Assembly: GCA_964059195.1 (NCBI GenBank)
Contig: CAXKWD010000007.1
Coordinates: 2,356,001-2,420,000, forward strand
DNA from: Ectobius pallidus
Taxonomy: Eukaryota > Arthropoda > Insecta > Blattodea > Ectobiidae
DNA: 64,000 nucleotides
Direction: 5' to 3'
The notes beneath the pieces were generated by a model. It was not told the DNA's origin. It did not search any database and saw nothing but the letters and a program-made list of their open reading frames with translations. Shown here one piece after another: positions 32,377 through 44,533 of this stretch. Every line of letters begins with the position of its first letter. Position 1 is the first letter of the stretch. The translations under genes and the position numbers were made by a program.

Positions 32377-33230
32377 ATTTGAAAGACAAGTCTTTACATA
32401 TTCATACAATCTTGCCTAACACTTTTACGTTACCTTTCGCTAACTGCTAAGGAGTAGGGCGCAGTCAAAGAAAAACTATTTTCTCCATAAAGATTGGGAA
32501 TTACATTTTTTTTTTATTCAAAGGGATGAAAATGAGTTATGTTGGGCAACAATTCGCTTTATTTTGCATTTCATCCTTAGACGACACTTCAATACGAATC
32601 ATGGGAAATGTATCGTTTCATGTATTTTTTTTTCTTATAAGCTGTATGCAATAAACTAATAAATTATGAAATGAAGTTATCCATTAATATTTAACTGCGA
32701 CAAATGATTTTGCACTAAAAATCTCAAGATATGCGTAATATAAGTCTCTTTGCATTAACATCAGAATTGATCTATTGTAGGGGACGAGAGGTAAAAGCCT
32801 AAAAAGGCAAACACAAAATCGAACAAAATAATAAAAATCCCTTTAGGCAGGCCTACAGGCGGAGGTAGATTTCGAAGTGCTTTTGGTTTAATTTATTGTC
32901 GCTGCATAGCACTCTTCTTCTTTAGCCTTGGCATGGCAAACCTGCAGTAAAGAGGAAGAGCCTACAATAAATTGTTTTGACAACAATAATAGGATATAAT
33001 ATTCTGGGAGGCCGTGCGCAAGATCAGCAATGAATAAAATTAGCAAAGCCGCTAAACAAGACAAAATTATGATATTATAATAATTCTTTCAAGTGTTATT
33101 ATTTTCAAACATTAAAATCTCGCGTCATATGAGTGCTATCAAGAAACTATTTATTAATTTGTAGAGTTCTCATCAAGAGCTTTTCAACGATACTCCACAA
33201 GACATGGTTTCAAAAGTTTCGAATTTTCAT

Positions 33231-33260
33231 CCCCCACCCCCACCCCCACCCCCACCCCCA
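33231..33260 (+). repeat. CCCCCA microsatellite, five units, unit B
   Basis: Two units shorter than in unit A, which accounts for the 12-bp offset change. Confidence 0.95.
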
Positions 33261-33875
33261 CCCTCACTCGAACCTCCGAATCGTTGGTGTCACTGTGAAC
33301 TCCATAGGGAGTACTCTAATTTATTCAAAGAAAGTTTCCCTCTATACTTCATAGGGGCCGAGATATACATTTTTAAAAATTTCAACCCCCTCCCCCGACC
33401 ACCCCCTTGGGCCAATTTTGCCCATTAACGAACTTGTCCGAACTATTGGGCCTAGAAATAACATAATAAAATTTGGTTCAAATATCTTCAAAATTACGGC
33501 CGCTATCGTGTAAAGATATAAATATATATATATATAAATATCACAATTTTTTTTTTTGAACGGGCGGTGGTTTCGTACTTAGGGGAGCATGAAACGTAAA
33601 GATATGAGAGAATTTTTCGAAAATCATAAAGTGGTATCCATTGCAATAGGTAGATTTTTCTTCGAAAATCTACCTAAAAAAGCCACAGGAAAACAATTGG
33701 TGCGTGTCAGCTACCACATTTCTAAATATATTGCGGACAAATGAAATCACAATGGGGAGAATGTTGAAGACTGTTTAGTTTTAGCTGCCGAAGATGTTTG
33801 CCCTAACATAGTCGAACAATTTAAATGTATCAGCTAGTCACCTCACACGGAATAGTGGAACTTAGTTCTGATGTA

Positions 33876-34286
33876 GTCCACCGCTGTGGCGTAGGGGATG
33901 TGTTCGCTCCTCTCACGCAGCGGGCCCGGATTCGAATCCTGGTCGGGACAAGTTACGTAGGTGGGGTTTTTCTTCACCTGTGAGACAAATGTCGGGTAAC
34001 TTTAGGCCCTTGTGGTCCCCGGATATCATCTGGCCGTCATTATCATCTTCATCCCCATCCTCGCCTTGTTTGGAGTGTGTGAATGGTGTATCTCGTCCTA
34101 TGTGTTCGTGTTGTCTCGGAGGTGTCCCCGGCATTGGGCTGATTACTCATCCGGGAGGTCCTCCATGTCCTTGTCTGGTCAAAAAAGTATGTATGTGATC
34201 CATAGATGATCCTTCTCCCGACAGGCCCGGACGGCTTGATCGGTTAAATCCTAAAAGGGAGAGGTAACACTAAGACAAAGCAAGCA
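33876..34286 (+). mobile_element. tRNA-derived SINE, unit B
   Basis: Duplicate of the unit A copy, same flanking repeats. Confidence 0.85.
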
Positions 34287-34310
34287 AGCTCTGATGTAGA
34301 GTGACAATTA

Positions 34311-34511
34311 ATGAATAAAGTACAAACTATGAAGCGGTATTCCTTAGCACTGGACGAGAGCACAAATAATGAAGATACAGCTCAATCAGAGGCAGACAGA
34401 AGGGTTTCTAGATATATCACACACGTGGCATTGATATATTTGAGGCAATTTTGCATGTTACAAAAAATAACTAAAACTCCTATAGACAAACTTCAACAAT
34501 ATTGGAACTAA
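34311..34511 (+). pseudogene. hAT-type transposase remnant, unit B
   Basis: Duplicate of 10438-10638. Confidence 0.6.
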
Positions 34512-34561
34512 CAGAATTTCAATTTGAAATTATTGATATTATTAATTATAATAGTAATAAC

Positions 34562-35335
34562 CAGTGCTTTTTTTGTGACGGTACGCAACGGTACGCAGTA
34601 CCGGCACCTTTTTTCCCTTCAAAAAAATTGGATATTACCCGGAATATTCCTTTCACAATTCCTATAAAATTATGGCCTTGTTTGTTGGTTTTGTTAGATT
34701 TCTACGTACATAATAGCCTACACACGAGCACATGATAGTTTCTGTAAATTGCCGTGGCTACTGGACTGCAAGAGGGTTGGGGTGGGTTTTCCAGCCCTCG
34801 GCAAACTGCTCCTGTGGACAAGGCCATTCTGACAGTACCAGTGCTAATGCAGTAACAAACAAGTAGTAAACAGCTAACCACCATAGTTAATCAGGGGTTA
34901 GTGCATGTTTAAATTTAACTGCATTCGTTGCTTACATATAATTTGAAAAGAAAACCCTTCATTTGTGTTGCAGAGGCAAGTAAATTCACAGTTGTTTAGT
35001 ACGATTATAGGAACAAGGGGTGCATGTTGTTCACAAGTTAAATGAGTAAAATAAGAAATTATTATGTAATGATGAGCAATAAAAGAAAGCATGACGATGT
35101 TTTTGAAGTATCTCATAAACTGCACACAGCGAATAAAATTAATCTTTAGAGAACGTCACAAGTACTGGTGATATTACTGCAATTCAGGGAAGAAACATTT
35201 CTGGCCATGATAGGCCTGACTATTCGACATTAACTTAGAAAAATGACTTCTGGGAGAAGTGTGGGAGCTCCCGTGTGATTAAGTTTAAAAGTTTCGGTGA
35301 GTACCGCCACCTTCTTTGTTAGAAAAAAAGCACTG
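34562..35335. mobile_element. 774-bp hAT-like element, unit B
   Basis: Duplicate of 10689-11462 with the same GTAATAAC flanks. Confidence 0.88.
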
Positions 35336-36466
35336 GTAATAACAATACTGATAGTGAAAACTCAGAAACAAATCATTAAAATTTCAAACAAATACACACT
35401 TCTACGAACAACTTCACAAAAGAGGTATCCCATTTCCCATTCCGAATGTGGAGTAAGATGTTACGACGATTCTCCTTCACCATGAGCTCCCTACCCCTGG
35501 TTTAGAGTAATTGTTCTCGCTCCCTTGACACCTGCATTGTTCATCATCTTCATCTTATTCTACTTATTCGTCTTCTTCTGGGTGTTGGCCTCGGTCTGAA
35601 TTTTGCCAGGTAGCCAGTGTTTTTGTGTTGGGAGTAATCGGCCCTGGAATAGGGATAATCGTGACTCGGCAAAATGTTTATGTGAATATGATCATGACGT
35701 GCAATATTATAATAACTTTTACACCCAGGTATGTATCGGAATTTTGTGTGTGTAAACTACAGGAATTGAATGTTTTACAGGAACTATAAATCAGGTCATA
35801 TTGGGACGTATTGGATGACCGAAAATGCACATTGATCACCTACTCCACAAACAAATGAAGGCTTCATGTGCTTGAAGAGCAGGTGAAGGATATCTACTGT
35901 TGGTGATGGTAGTATGCGAAGAACTGACGTCGAAAATGGGACTTCTTTTGTGAAGTTGTTCAAAGAACTGTGTATTTGTTTGAAATTTTAATGATGAATG
36001 CTGCTCAGTTGTTTTATTACAATTAATATCAATAATTTCAAATTGAATTTTGTTGGTGCCAATATTATTGAATGTTTTAGTTATTTTAGGTTTTCGATTA
36101 CTCAGACGGTTCTCTTAGGTTTCATAAAACCTAGTGTTACTCTAAATAAAAAAATTAAAAAAAAAGGTAACGTGGAATATCACTCTACACAGGTGTATTG
36201 CGAATACAAACACATCAATTTATCGACACTCTCGATGTATGCCCTTCACATGACATTAATGTATTTCCGCATATTTCAGTCAATAACAGATAAGCCTATA
36301 TTTCAAAGCTAGTTTCAACACAAAGGCCTGTAGTGCCAACAAAGAATAGGCTGTAAAGCGAAGAGAGAACCTTTCTTCTTTGTGACATCTGAACAATTCG
36401 GCGCTATGAGGTATGTAGGCTATGTGAGATCATCTACTGACAAAATATGAAAAGCTCAACATGAAC

Positions 36467-36746
36467 CAAGGGCGGATCCACGGGGGGGGGGGGAAATGGG
36501 GGAAATTCCCCCCCCCCCAAACTTTGTAACATTAAGCACAAATTATTCAAAATTTATTTAACATAACCCAAATACTTAAATTAATGCAACGACATTGATT
36601 ATTTTGAAATACCTTTGTAAGAAAATGCTGAAATGTTCATTTTATTTTCAATTGTGTACTGGGAATAATTAATTTTTATGAGTAAAAACTTCCCTCTCTA
36701 CTTTGGTTCCCCCTCCCCCCAAAATGTCTCTCTGGATCCCCCCCTG
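36467..36746. mobile_element. 280-bp hAT-type MITE, unit B
   Basis: Begins CAAGGGCGGATCCACGG and ends CTGGATCCCCCCCTG, an imperfect inverted pair of the CAGGGGCGGATCCA type. Flanked by ACATGAAC (36459-36466, 36747-36754), an exact 8-bp duplication; the empty site is in unit A. Includes G-runs and C-runs next to the ends. Noncoding. Confidence 0.9.
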
Positions 36747-36830
36747 ACATGAACTGACCAGACGCTAAGGACATTTTCTGTAGACTTTCTCCAGACTACA
36801 TGTAGGTTGTACATACAAACACTCTCAACG

Positions 36831-36983
36831 TCGGCCCTTTCTCCCTCAGAACAACTTACATGTTATCTTCATTTAAATCAGTTTCCTTTCCCAAGATGGA
36901 GAGTGCAGCCGTGAGGGGACAAAGAACAAATGGCAGGCTATCCACCCTTAAAGGTTCCTATTACTTTTGGGTTACAACAAAAC
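36831..36983. other. 153-bp segment present in units B and C, absent from A
   Basis: Unit A joins CTCTCAACG to TGCCTGG at 12671-12688, where B and C carry 153 extra bases. No target duplication or terminal repeat, so it may be a deletion in A. The same segment is at 62847-62999. Confidence 0.6.
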
Positions 36984-37425
36984 TGCCTGGTTTGTAAGCT
37001 CTCTAAAATAATTGGAACGCCTGCAGTAAGCTTCATATTTATGTAAACAAATAAAAACACAAGAGTTACATGAAATAAGTTCTATCATAACCACTGCTGG
37101 CAAACTATATGAATACATAGACCGTCTGATTGCTGATTTAATTTCAAGAAAATGCTTTATGTGCAATATCGAAATGAGATATATGACAGATTTAAACAAA
37201 TGCGAGTATTGATATTTTATTGTTTTATTATACCTATTATACCTAGGTATTACGAATTATTGTGGTGGAAAATTATGACAGCCAATAAAGATTTTGTAAT
37301 AATCCTCAATTTATTATTACAGAACACACATTCAGAAAAGTAGCGGCGCATGAATTTGTTTCCAAGAAGAATTAATGTAGCTTAACAGATTCCAAACGCT
37401 CAATTATAGATAAAGAATTATTATA

Positions 37426-37624
37426 TAGCAAACATGCCTAATTTCGCAGTATCTTTTTATTTTATTTATTGCAAAATTGGGAACAGTAGTAGAAATATTT
37501 CATCTTATTCATCAAAGAGGACATCTTCTCTTCTGTTTTATATATATTTTTTATTTTCCATTACTGTTCCTGATTTTGCAGTAAATAAAATAAAAAGATA
37601 CTGCGAAATTAGGCACGATTGCCC
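37426..37624. mobile_element. 199-bp fold-back MITE with TA flanks, unit B
   Basis: Long inverted arms of about 50 bp (outer part GCCTAATTTCGCAGTATC) form a near-complete fold-back. TA on both sides; unit A has the empty site at 19523-19526. Tc1/mariner-type by TA target; internal sequence not recognised. Confidence 0.85.
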
Positions 37625-37745
37625 TACTTGTATATAAATAATTGTAACACGATATATTTGAGTTTATCTTTATTTTCCACCCTTCTTCGCATTTTAATTT
37701 CTACATTTAAGATGTCTGAAAATTTAATTGTCCTAGTGTACATAC

Positions 37746-38090
37746 GGTCGGCCGCAGTCGATGGGTTTTTCAAGACGTAAAAATCCTGGGCACGGAGTCC
37801 TACGGGAGGGACTTTAAGTTGGGGGACCCGCGTCGTAGATTTACAGCACGTAAAAGAACTCCAAGCCTAAATTAGATCCTCTGCACAAAATTTGTCGGCC
37901 CTTTCACGTCCAAGTAATACCTTAGTTTCCGGATGGAGGTTAAGGGGCGATGGGCTTACCACGTGTCCCTCTGCCCTCTCTAGGAAAATAAGCGTAACAA
38001 AATTCACATCGGTAAACAGAAACCTCCACTTGGAGGCCCAACATAGGGGGTGGGCATAGGATTCGAGAGAGTGTATATACGAGTAGGTAA
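37746..38090 (+). mobile_element. Same SINE without its promoter head, unit B
   Basis: GGTCGGC is joined directly to CGCAGTCGATGGG; both boxes are gone, so this copy cannot be transcribed from its own pol III promoter. Confidence 0.65.
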
Positions 38091-38120
38091 TAATAACTTG
38101 GATCCAGATTATTTATTAAT

Positions 38121-39053
38121 TGCATGTGCCCGCGGCTTCGCCCGCGATAATTATTTCAAAAATTAAAAATTAAGAGCATAATAGTTAAATCATTATATAT
38201 ATTAACACCTAAATCACGTGGACTACATACCACGATTAAATAAAAGCGACCTCAGATTCGAGTTCCTTGGCCCAGAAAACCCCTGTATAGTGAGTTCCGT
38301 CCAAATCGAACGATGTTTAACCATATTTAGGCCTATATTGATTATCCCTCTTCCGTGTAGGTTGAACATGTCATATGGCTGCGGGCCTTGACATTCTAAA
38401 CAAATGAATCGTGCAGGATGGACTTACAAATTCAAGCGATCGCCCACGATTATTATTTCAAAATTTAAAAATCAAGACCATAATAGTTAAATCATTATAT
38501 TTATTAACACCTAACTCACGTGAATTACATACCACGATTAGATAGCGTCGCATGGTAAAAGCGACCTCAGATTCGAGTTCCTTGGCCCAGAAAACCCCAG
38601 TATAGTGAGTTTCGTCCAAATCGAACAATGTTTGACCATATTTAGGCCTATATTGATTATCCCTCTTCCGTGTAGGTTGAAAATCTCATGTGGCTGCGGG
38701 CCTTGACATTCTAAACAAATGAATCGACCAGCGTGGGCTTACAACATTCAAGCGATCGGGATGCTTTGATTTCAAAGGTATAACGAAAATAGCCAAAGCC
38801 AACTGTAATTGATTTGACACTGAAATGTATTACTCAAAACTGATGCTTCGAAAACGCAAAAAATGCACGTTTTCTGCCCGTTATTCACTCAGAACTCACG
38901 AACGAAAGCGAAAATTAAAATTCCGGCTTCGAGGTGCATTTTCAGACCCTTCAGTCCACTTATGTTTAAAATTTCAGATCTCTGCGTTGAGTAGATTTCG
39001 CTGGGCATCGCGGACAGACAGACAGACACTTCCTTTTATTAATATAACTTAGA
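38121..39053 (-). mobile_element. Nonautonomous Helitron in unit B tail
   Basis: The minus strand begins TCTAAGTTATATTAATAAAA with the GTCCGCGATGCCCAGCG block and ends GCGGGCGAAGCCGCGGGC then ACATGCAA. The empty site is in unit A at about 20070 (TTATTATTAAAAAC). The interior has two roughly 300-bp copies of the module seen in the unit A Helitron block (about 38140-38440 and 38447-38745). No Rep-helicase. Confidence 0.82.
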
Positions 39054-40182
39054 TTAAAAACATTTTTTAATGTTTTGTAATTTACTAACTGAAGGCAACA
39101 TTTTGCTTTTACGAGATGGAAGTTGTATAACATGAACTCTCAAACAAAGAATGCCACGTGCGCTAAAACATTGATTACGAAGTTTATGGGACATAATTCA
39201 ACGGTCCATCTTTGACAGCATCGAATACCAAGTGGTGGATGTTAGCTGTAAACAAGAAATGAATGTAAATGTAGAAAAGGAAACAGCAAAGTGCGCTGCA
39301 TGTCAAGAGCAATATGACACCACCCAATCAAACATGGCGGTCAAACGTAGCCCTCTGTTCACTATGCGACAAACATTTTTTTCTCTCTTTTTGTGACCCG
39401 AAGAACTTCAAGCGGAAAAGTACCACCTTTGCATCTTGAATGGTTTACGAGTAATAGGTTAGTAATTATTCCAAGCGCTAAGTTATCGGAATTTTTTAGC
39501 AATCCTTTAGAACAGTCAGTTTTATTCCTTTTTTCTACCTCACCAAAGTTTAACCGCTTTCTTTTTAATTATGCCACTCGGACCGGATTGGGTTTCAGTC
39601 ATTATGTTTGTAATACTTCCTGGAGACTGGGTTATGAATAATTATAAATGTCATACACTGAAACAACTGTAATCAATTGATATTATACGAGTATTAATAA
39701 TTTTTGTCCATATTATAAGCTTTTACTGTTACAAAAATCAGATCTAGTATGGGACTATATTGTTCAGGTGGTTCAAATCATATGCATTTATTTACATGAA
39801 TTGCATTCTCAGAATGAATGGATGTGTCAAAGCTAACTGTATTGCAACTTCCAAAGTTGTATATGAACACTGTAAAACAATATGTTGTCATGATAACTGA
39901 TTTGAATTTGATACATATGCTATTAACTTACAAATTAGCCGCTAAATTGGGCATTACTCTGGTACCGGTCAACCAATTTGGTTCAATATCAATAGACTTC
40001 GTCCCATGTACGTTAACGAAGAGTACCGGTACCAAGTTTCATCAAAACAGGCGCGGAGAGAAAGACAGATTTTCCCGTCCCCCACACAATCTCATAAAGT
40101 ACCATTCTGGCATTTAATAATGTTAGTAGTAATAATGATAACAGTAATTCATTTGTACGCCTCTATATTTGAGGGCCGCGAG
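39054..40182. other. Spacer without recognised gene, unit B tail
   Basis: Paralogous to 20066-21690. Small frames only, none with a domain. Confidence 0.45.
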
Positions 40183-41321
40183 CTCAAACCCGACCGTGGT
40201 TAGGAGGAAAAGTCCGAGAATGGTTTTAAGATGAATATCCTTCCTTGTTATTTATAGTATTATTCGCACACTTTATCTTGAGCTTCACACTCCATAATGC
40301 TGAAAACCGCCCATATAAAGAAGGCCTCGCTCGAAAAAATGAAGATCGCGACCCGTCCCCAGTATTGCCATACTCAAAAACTTCCCGTTGAGGCATTCTT
40401 GAGCTACCGTCAATTTTTTTTTATTTGTTTACATCTTATTATTCTGAAAATGACAGAATAAATCCATGGATATTAGAAGAACAGTACTGGTGTTGTGGAA
40501 ATGGTCGATATAAGTGACAACGAAGTTAAAAATAAAGATTCTTTAAACCAAGAATTATCGGAAATCAGCGAAATAATGAACCAAATAAATGAAATGGAAG
40601 GAAAAGCAATTTAATGTGTTTTAAGCTGAATCGGTCGTTGGAGAAAAGAACAAGTCAGGTTTTATTATTTCGTTGTATTAAATGTGTTGTATTAATTACC
40701 TACAAACTTTCGCGAAAGGCATTTAGTTAAATTACATCAATTCAGGCATGTGGAAGTGCGTATTCAAGTAAACCTACATGTATAATGCTACGACTTTTAA
40801 ACGATTTTCTATATTCTGAAGACCGGGAGAGAAATTGTCTAAATAGGCCTAAATATATTACTTTATTCATTTCTCCAGCGATATATTCTACTATAATATC
40901 TGAATCAATATAAAATCTTTAGTTTGGTAGCGAGAGTTGGAAGTGCTACAGATTACAGTTAGTTCCATTGTGATCCAGCATAAAACTACACACGTTATAT
41001 TTTATGGTAATTGGCAACCCTTCAGAAACAACGTCAATTTCAACTCACCGCCTTCCGCAATAGTCAATCTCTTATACTGCATGCAATATCAGCTCCCCTA
41101 ACCCCCGCATTTTTTTGGCTCAAGATAAAGTGTGAGCATAATAGGTGTCTCATCACGCCGAATTTAGGTTATGTAGCTTATGTTTTCAATATTTAATGTG
41201 CACTATTTCTACATGCAGTGGTGATATTCAAACAGTTTAACAACCGGTTCTCATCAGGGCATTTGATGTTGATTCAAAATAGCCCAATGTGCTATTTTGT
41301 CTTTTCATACTCATACTAAAC
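40183..41321. other. Unit-B-only spacer with one small ORF
   Basis: A 37-codon frame at 40501-40614 (MVDISDNEVKNKDSLNQELS onward) is acidic and helix-prone with a fair start context (GAAATGG), but I do not recognise it and there is no second exon in view. Otherwise noncoding. Confidence 0.2.
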
Positions 41322-41602
41322 TTATGGCCCATTCAGATAGAAAATTAACCGTAAACGTAACGTAAACATAGAAGTTTGCGGCCATGTTTTTCAATGTGAC
41401 CATTCACAATGCATCACGTAAACGTGAAACTTAAAACGTAAAATTAAACGTAACGTAGAACCTTGCAAACACCAAGCTTCTGCGTTATGTTTATGCGAAA
41501 AATAACGATACAACCAATCAGAGAACAGAACAGGAGACGGAAGTGGAAGTAGCCAAGAGATGGCGTCTATAAATGAGAAACCCGTCATTATGATAAATGG
41601 CA

Positions 41603-42587
41603 TCTATTATATAAAGTCGAATGTGTGTTTGTGGGTATGTTTGTTCCTTATACAAATCTACATTTCTTTACCAATTTACACGGAATTTTGCACACATACC
41701 CAGTTAAGCCCGGAAAGTATAGCGGTCAACATTAAAATTCAAACAAAATACTCCTTCCCTTGAAAATTATATAATTTCTGAGAATTTTATACTGAAAAAA
41801 ATGAATTGCTGTTTAGTTCACATGACAATCGTGTATTGTTTACTTTGATAACATTGGGCCTTGGCAACTGGACTTTAACGAATTATGATTCCATGTAATA
41901 TATTGGCGAAAATAATTACTGAAAAATGAATTACACGAAAATAAAGCAAAGTGTGATGCAGTCACACAACTTTCTCTACCCTAGACATAAGAAATATTTT
42001 CTCACTTCACATTTTGATGTAGAATAAGAGGTCGTATTGCAGGAGCAACTTAAGTGTGTGAGTATGTTATATCAGAAGTCGGTAAATAGTCAGTTATCCA
42101 TAGCTGTAGGCTTTGTATTAGTTGAGATTTATCATAGGCCCTAAGCATGGGATGGAACATTTTGAGTCCTATACTCGCAGTATATTATGTCCCGGGTTTT
42201 AGGGGAGGAAAGTATGAAAGTGATACTGCATTTCTATTTTATTTCAGCTCCGAAACGGTTGTATGGTAACATGAGAATGAGAAATAAAATTTTCCGTCAA
42301 GTCAATACAATCTTATGTAATTTATGTTTCTTCTTATTTCAACCCCTCCCAGGCATGATGAGTAGAAGCAACGGAATGCAGCATTCGACATCCTCTATGA
42401 ACCATAAAAAGCTATATCTAGCGTTTTCTGAGGGAATAGTCTGAGTGCCATATGTTGTTCTTCCTCATTTCGAATTCTACATACATTATTATATCAGGAC
42501 CTAGAGTTTCAACATCCAAAGTCCTCCATAAGTTAATTTCAAATTACAAAATACAAAGCCCGGGCGACGCCGGGCCTTTTCAGCTAG
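41603..42587 (+). mobile_element. Helitron nested in the Harbinger-type MITE
   Basis: Begins TCTATTATATAAAGTCGAAT after an A and ends with the hairpin GCCCGGGCGACGCCGGGC, TTTT, then CAGCTAG before T: canonical TC...CTAG with A-T target. A different family from the unit A block. No Rep-helicase. The 14-bp start sequence recurs directly after its end (42588-42601). Confidence 0.85.
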
Positions 42588-42719
42588 TCTATTATATAAA
42601 GATGCGGCATTGAAGGAAAATATAATATGAACAATAGTTCCCCCAAAAATTAACTACAGTAGTAAATACAGCACATATAATATTCTGTTAATTTTTATAT
42701 GTCTGCATACGCTTGTATG

Positions 42720-43110
42720 ATGTAAATTTTTAATGGCCTACACACTGGATTTCCATGATCATCATGACCATGATACTAGGTATAGGGATCATATAAATAT
42801 AAATTTTGCTAGGTTAAGTAAAACCAAAAACAGTTTTAATTATTTAAGTGATAAGCTTTTTAATAAGCTGCCACTTAGTGCTAGAACTGCTACACTTAAT
42901 CGTTTTAAAATAGTTATAAAAATTGGTTAAAAACTATGTTTTTACAGTATTGACGAGTATGAAATATCTGACATGAATGATTTAAGGCTCTAATTTTATA
43001 GTATTATTTTTATTATATAAATAGTTTTGTATATTCTTTGGACAATGTATATTACAACTGTATATGTTGATTTAATGACAATAAAAATGAATGAATGAAT
43101 GAGTGCATGA
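42720..43110 (+). pseudogene. LINE 3' fragment (Jockey/CR1-type) inside the MITE
   Basis: Frame 42733-42930 reads NINFARLSKTKNSFNYLSDK and LFNKLPLSARTATLNRFKI, parallel to FCRLSKSLNSYEVIGVKVFN and KLPLEWMEVPLNVFK of the LINE at 16101-17525. A shifted frame gives YSIDEYE. It ends in AATAAAAATGAATGAATGAA, a tetranucleotide tail. Confidence 0.7.
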
Positions 43111-43295
43111 TTAACAGAAACAAGAAAGTATTTTCGTCTGCTGAGGCCATTTTATCAGCTGTTCATGTTCTCGTTTGTGATTGGTTGTTACCTACGTTTA
43201 AGTTTTCATTGCGAATGCTCAGTGCCGTGCTAAAGTGTGCGTTTAAGTTTACGTTCTTACGTTTACGGTTAAGTTTCTATCTGAATGGCCCATTA

Positions 43296-44533
43296 CTCAG
43301 CTTCCTTAAAACATAACCTTACACAACAAAAGAAGACCACAGTCCGTTTATAATCGAACATCGAAAGCAAAGCGAGCGAGTGTCAAGACGATCGGCCGTG
43401 CGCAAATAAGAGAGTCTGCCAACTTAACCGCACGCCCGCTACCTATGGTGGTAGTCCGCCGTTAGCGAACATAAATGGCGTGTTTTGGTTCTAGCAAATT
43501 CATATATGTATGATCACTGCTGTGGATTGGGCGTGAATCTGATCTTTTAAAAAGGCAATCGCTCATTGTGAAGCTACCGGTTCGGAGAACCGGCTGAATA
43601 TCACCACTGTCTACATGTCTTTCATCCAGCTGATTAATGTTTTTAAATACATATTGTTTGTGTTTACAATGTATATTGACTTACCAATCTCATTATTGGT
43701 TTAATAAAATATAAGTTTCTATGAATTCGTTAATAACTACTTCATGGAAGCTATATTGCAAGTTATTTCTCGAAGTTAGTTCCAGCTTTGTCCACTTGCG
43801 ATCAACGCCAAGTTACCAACCCATCTAACACTAAATATAACCAATCTCACTAGATATTCCGAAATTCACGATTTCCAATATATTCGACATGGAATTTAAA
43901 CTTTGAGTACGAATGTAGATACCCAGCACTGGTATACGCCTCAATAAATGAATGTAGCGTTAGCCCTTAGCTAAATCGGCCATAATTCAAATTTGGTCAC
44001 AAGCAATTTCACCCAAGTTTACATCAACAATTTGTGGCCTAGTTTATTCACATTGAGGACGTTTGAGCAACAATAAACTTGACATTCTTTATACCAATCC
44101 ACAATCACATCAACATACTATGCGAGACGGCATATTCACAAACAAATTGCCACTTGCCATGTGCAACCATTCAACCTAACCTACAATTCACAATCATCTA
44201 GTGGCGAGCGACCCAAGGCGATCCATTCGGCTCACTACATCTAAAACTGCATTCGAAACTTCGCCATATACACTATCTTCAATGCATTATACCGGTTTTG
44301 ACAGCTACCAATCCACACCTAACCTAAAAATATGTTAACTAGCAACAGACAGGATCAATGTAACACAGTGCTACCACACAACAACAACACAATACTGGTG
44401 ACCGAAGCTATCCATTAATATCATCCCATGAACAGTAACTTCAAGAAATTACTACATTTCTACAACCAAACTCCCTTCAAGAACATCAACTATTGTAATG
44501 ACCATATCAGCAAGATTATATATCTGAAGATTA
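43296..44533. other. Spacer without recognised gene
   Basis: Mixed AT-rich sequence with many CTAACCTA-type stretches near 44175 and 44320; no ORF or terminal repeats that I can support. Confidence 0.4.

Larger units (their letters stand above)
41325..43292. mobile_element. Harbinger-type MITE with nested insertions
   Basis: Ends TGGCCCATTCAGATAGAAA and TTTCTATCTGAATGGCCCA are inverted, followed inward by ACCGTAAACGTAA on both arms. TTA lies on each side (41322-41324, 43293-43295), the PIF/Harbinger target pattern. Without the Helitron and LINE piece inside it would be about 500-600 bp and noncoding. Confidence 0.85.

Noticed and set aside
36831..36983. 153-bp extra segment as a mobile element
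   Set aside because: No inverted ends, tail or target duplication; a simple deletion in unit A explains it equally well.
36972..37199. Minus-strand 75-codon ORF present in B and C
   Set aside because: Unit A has frame-breaking indels in the same stretch and no domain is recognisable.
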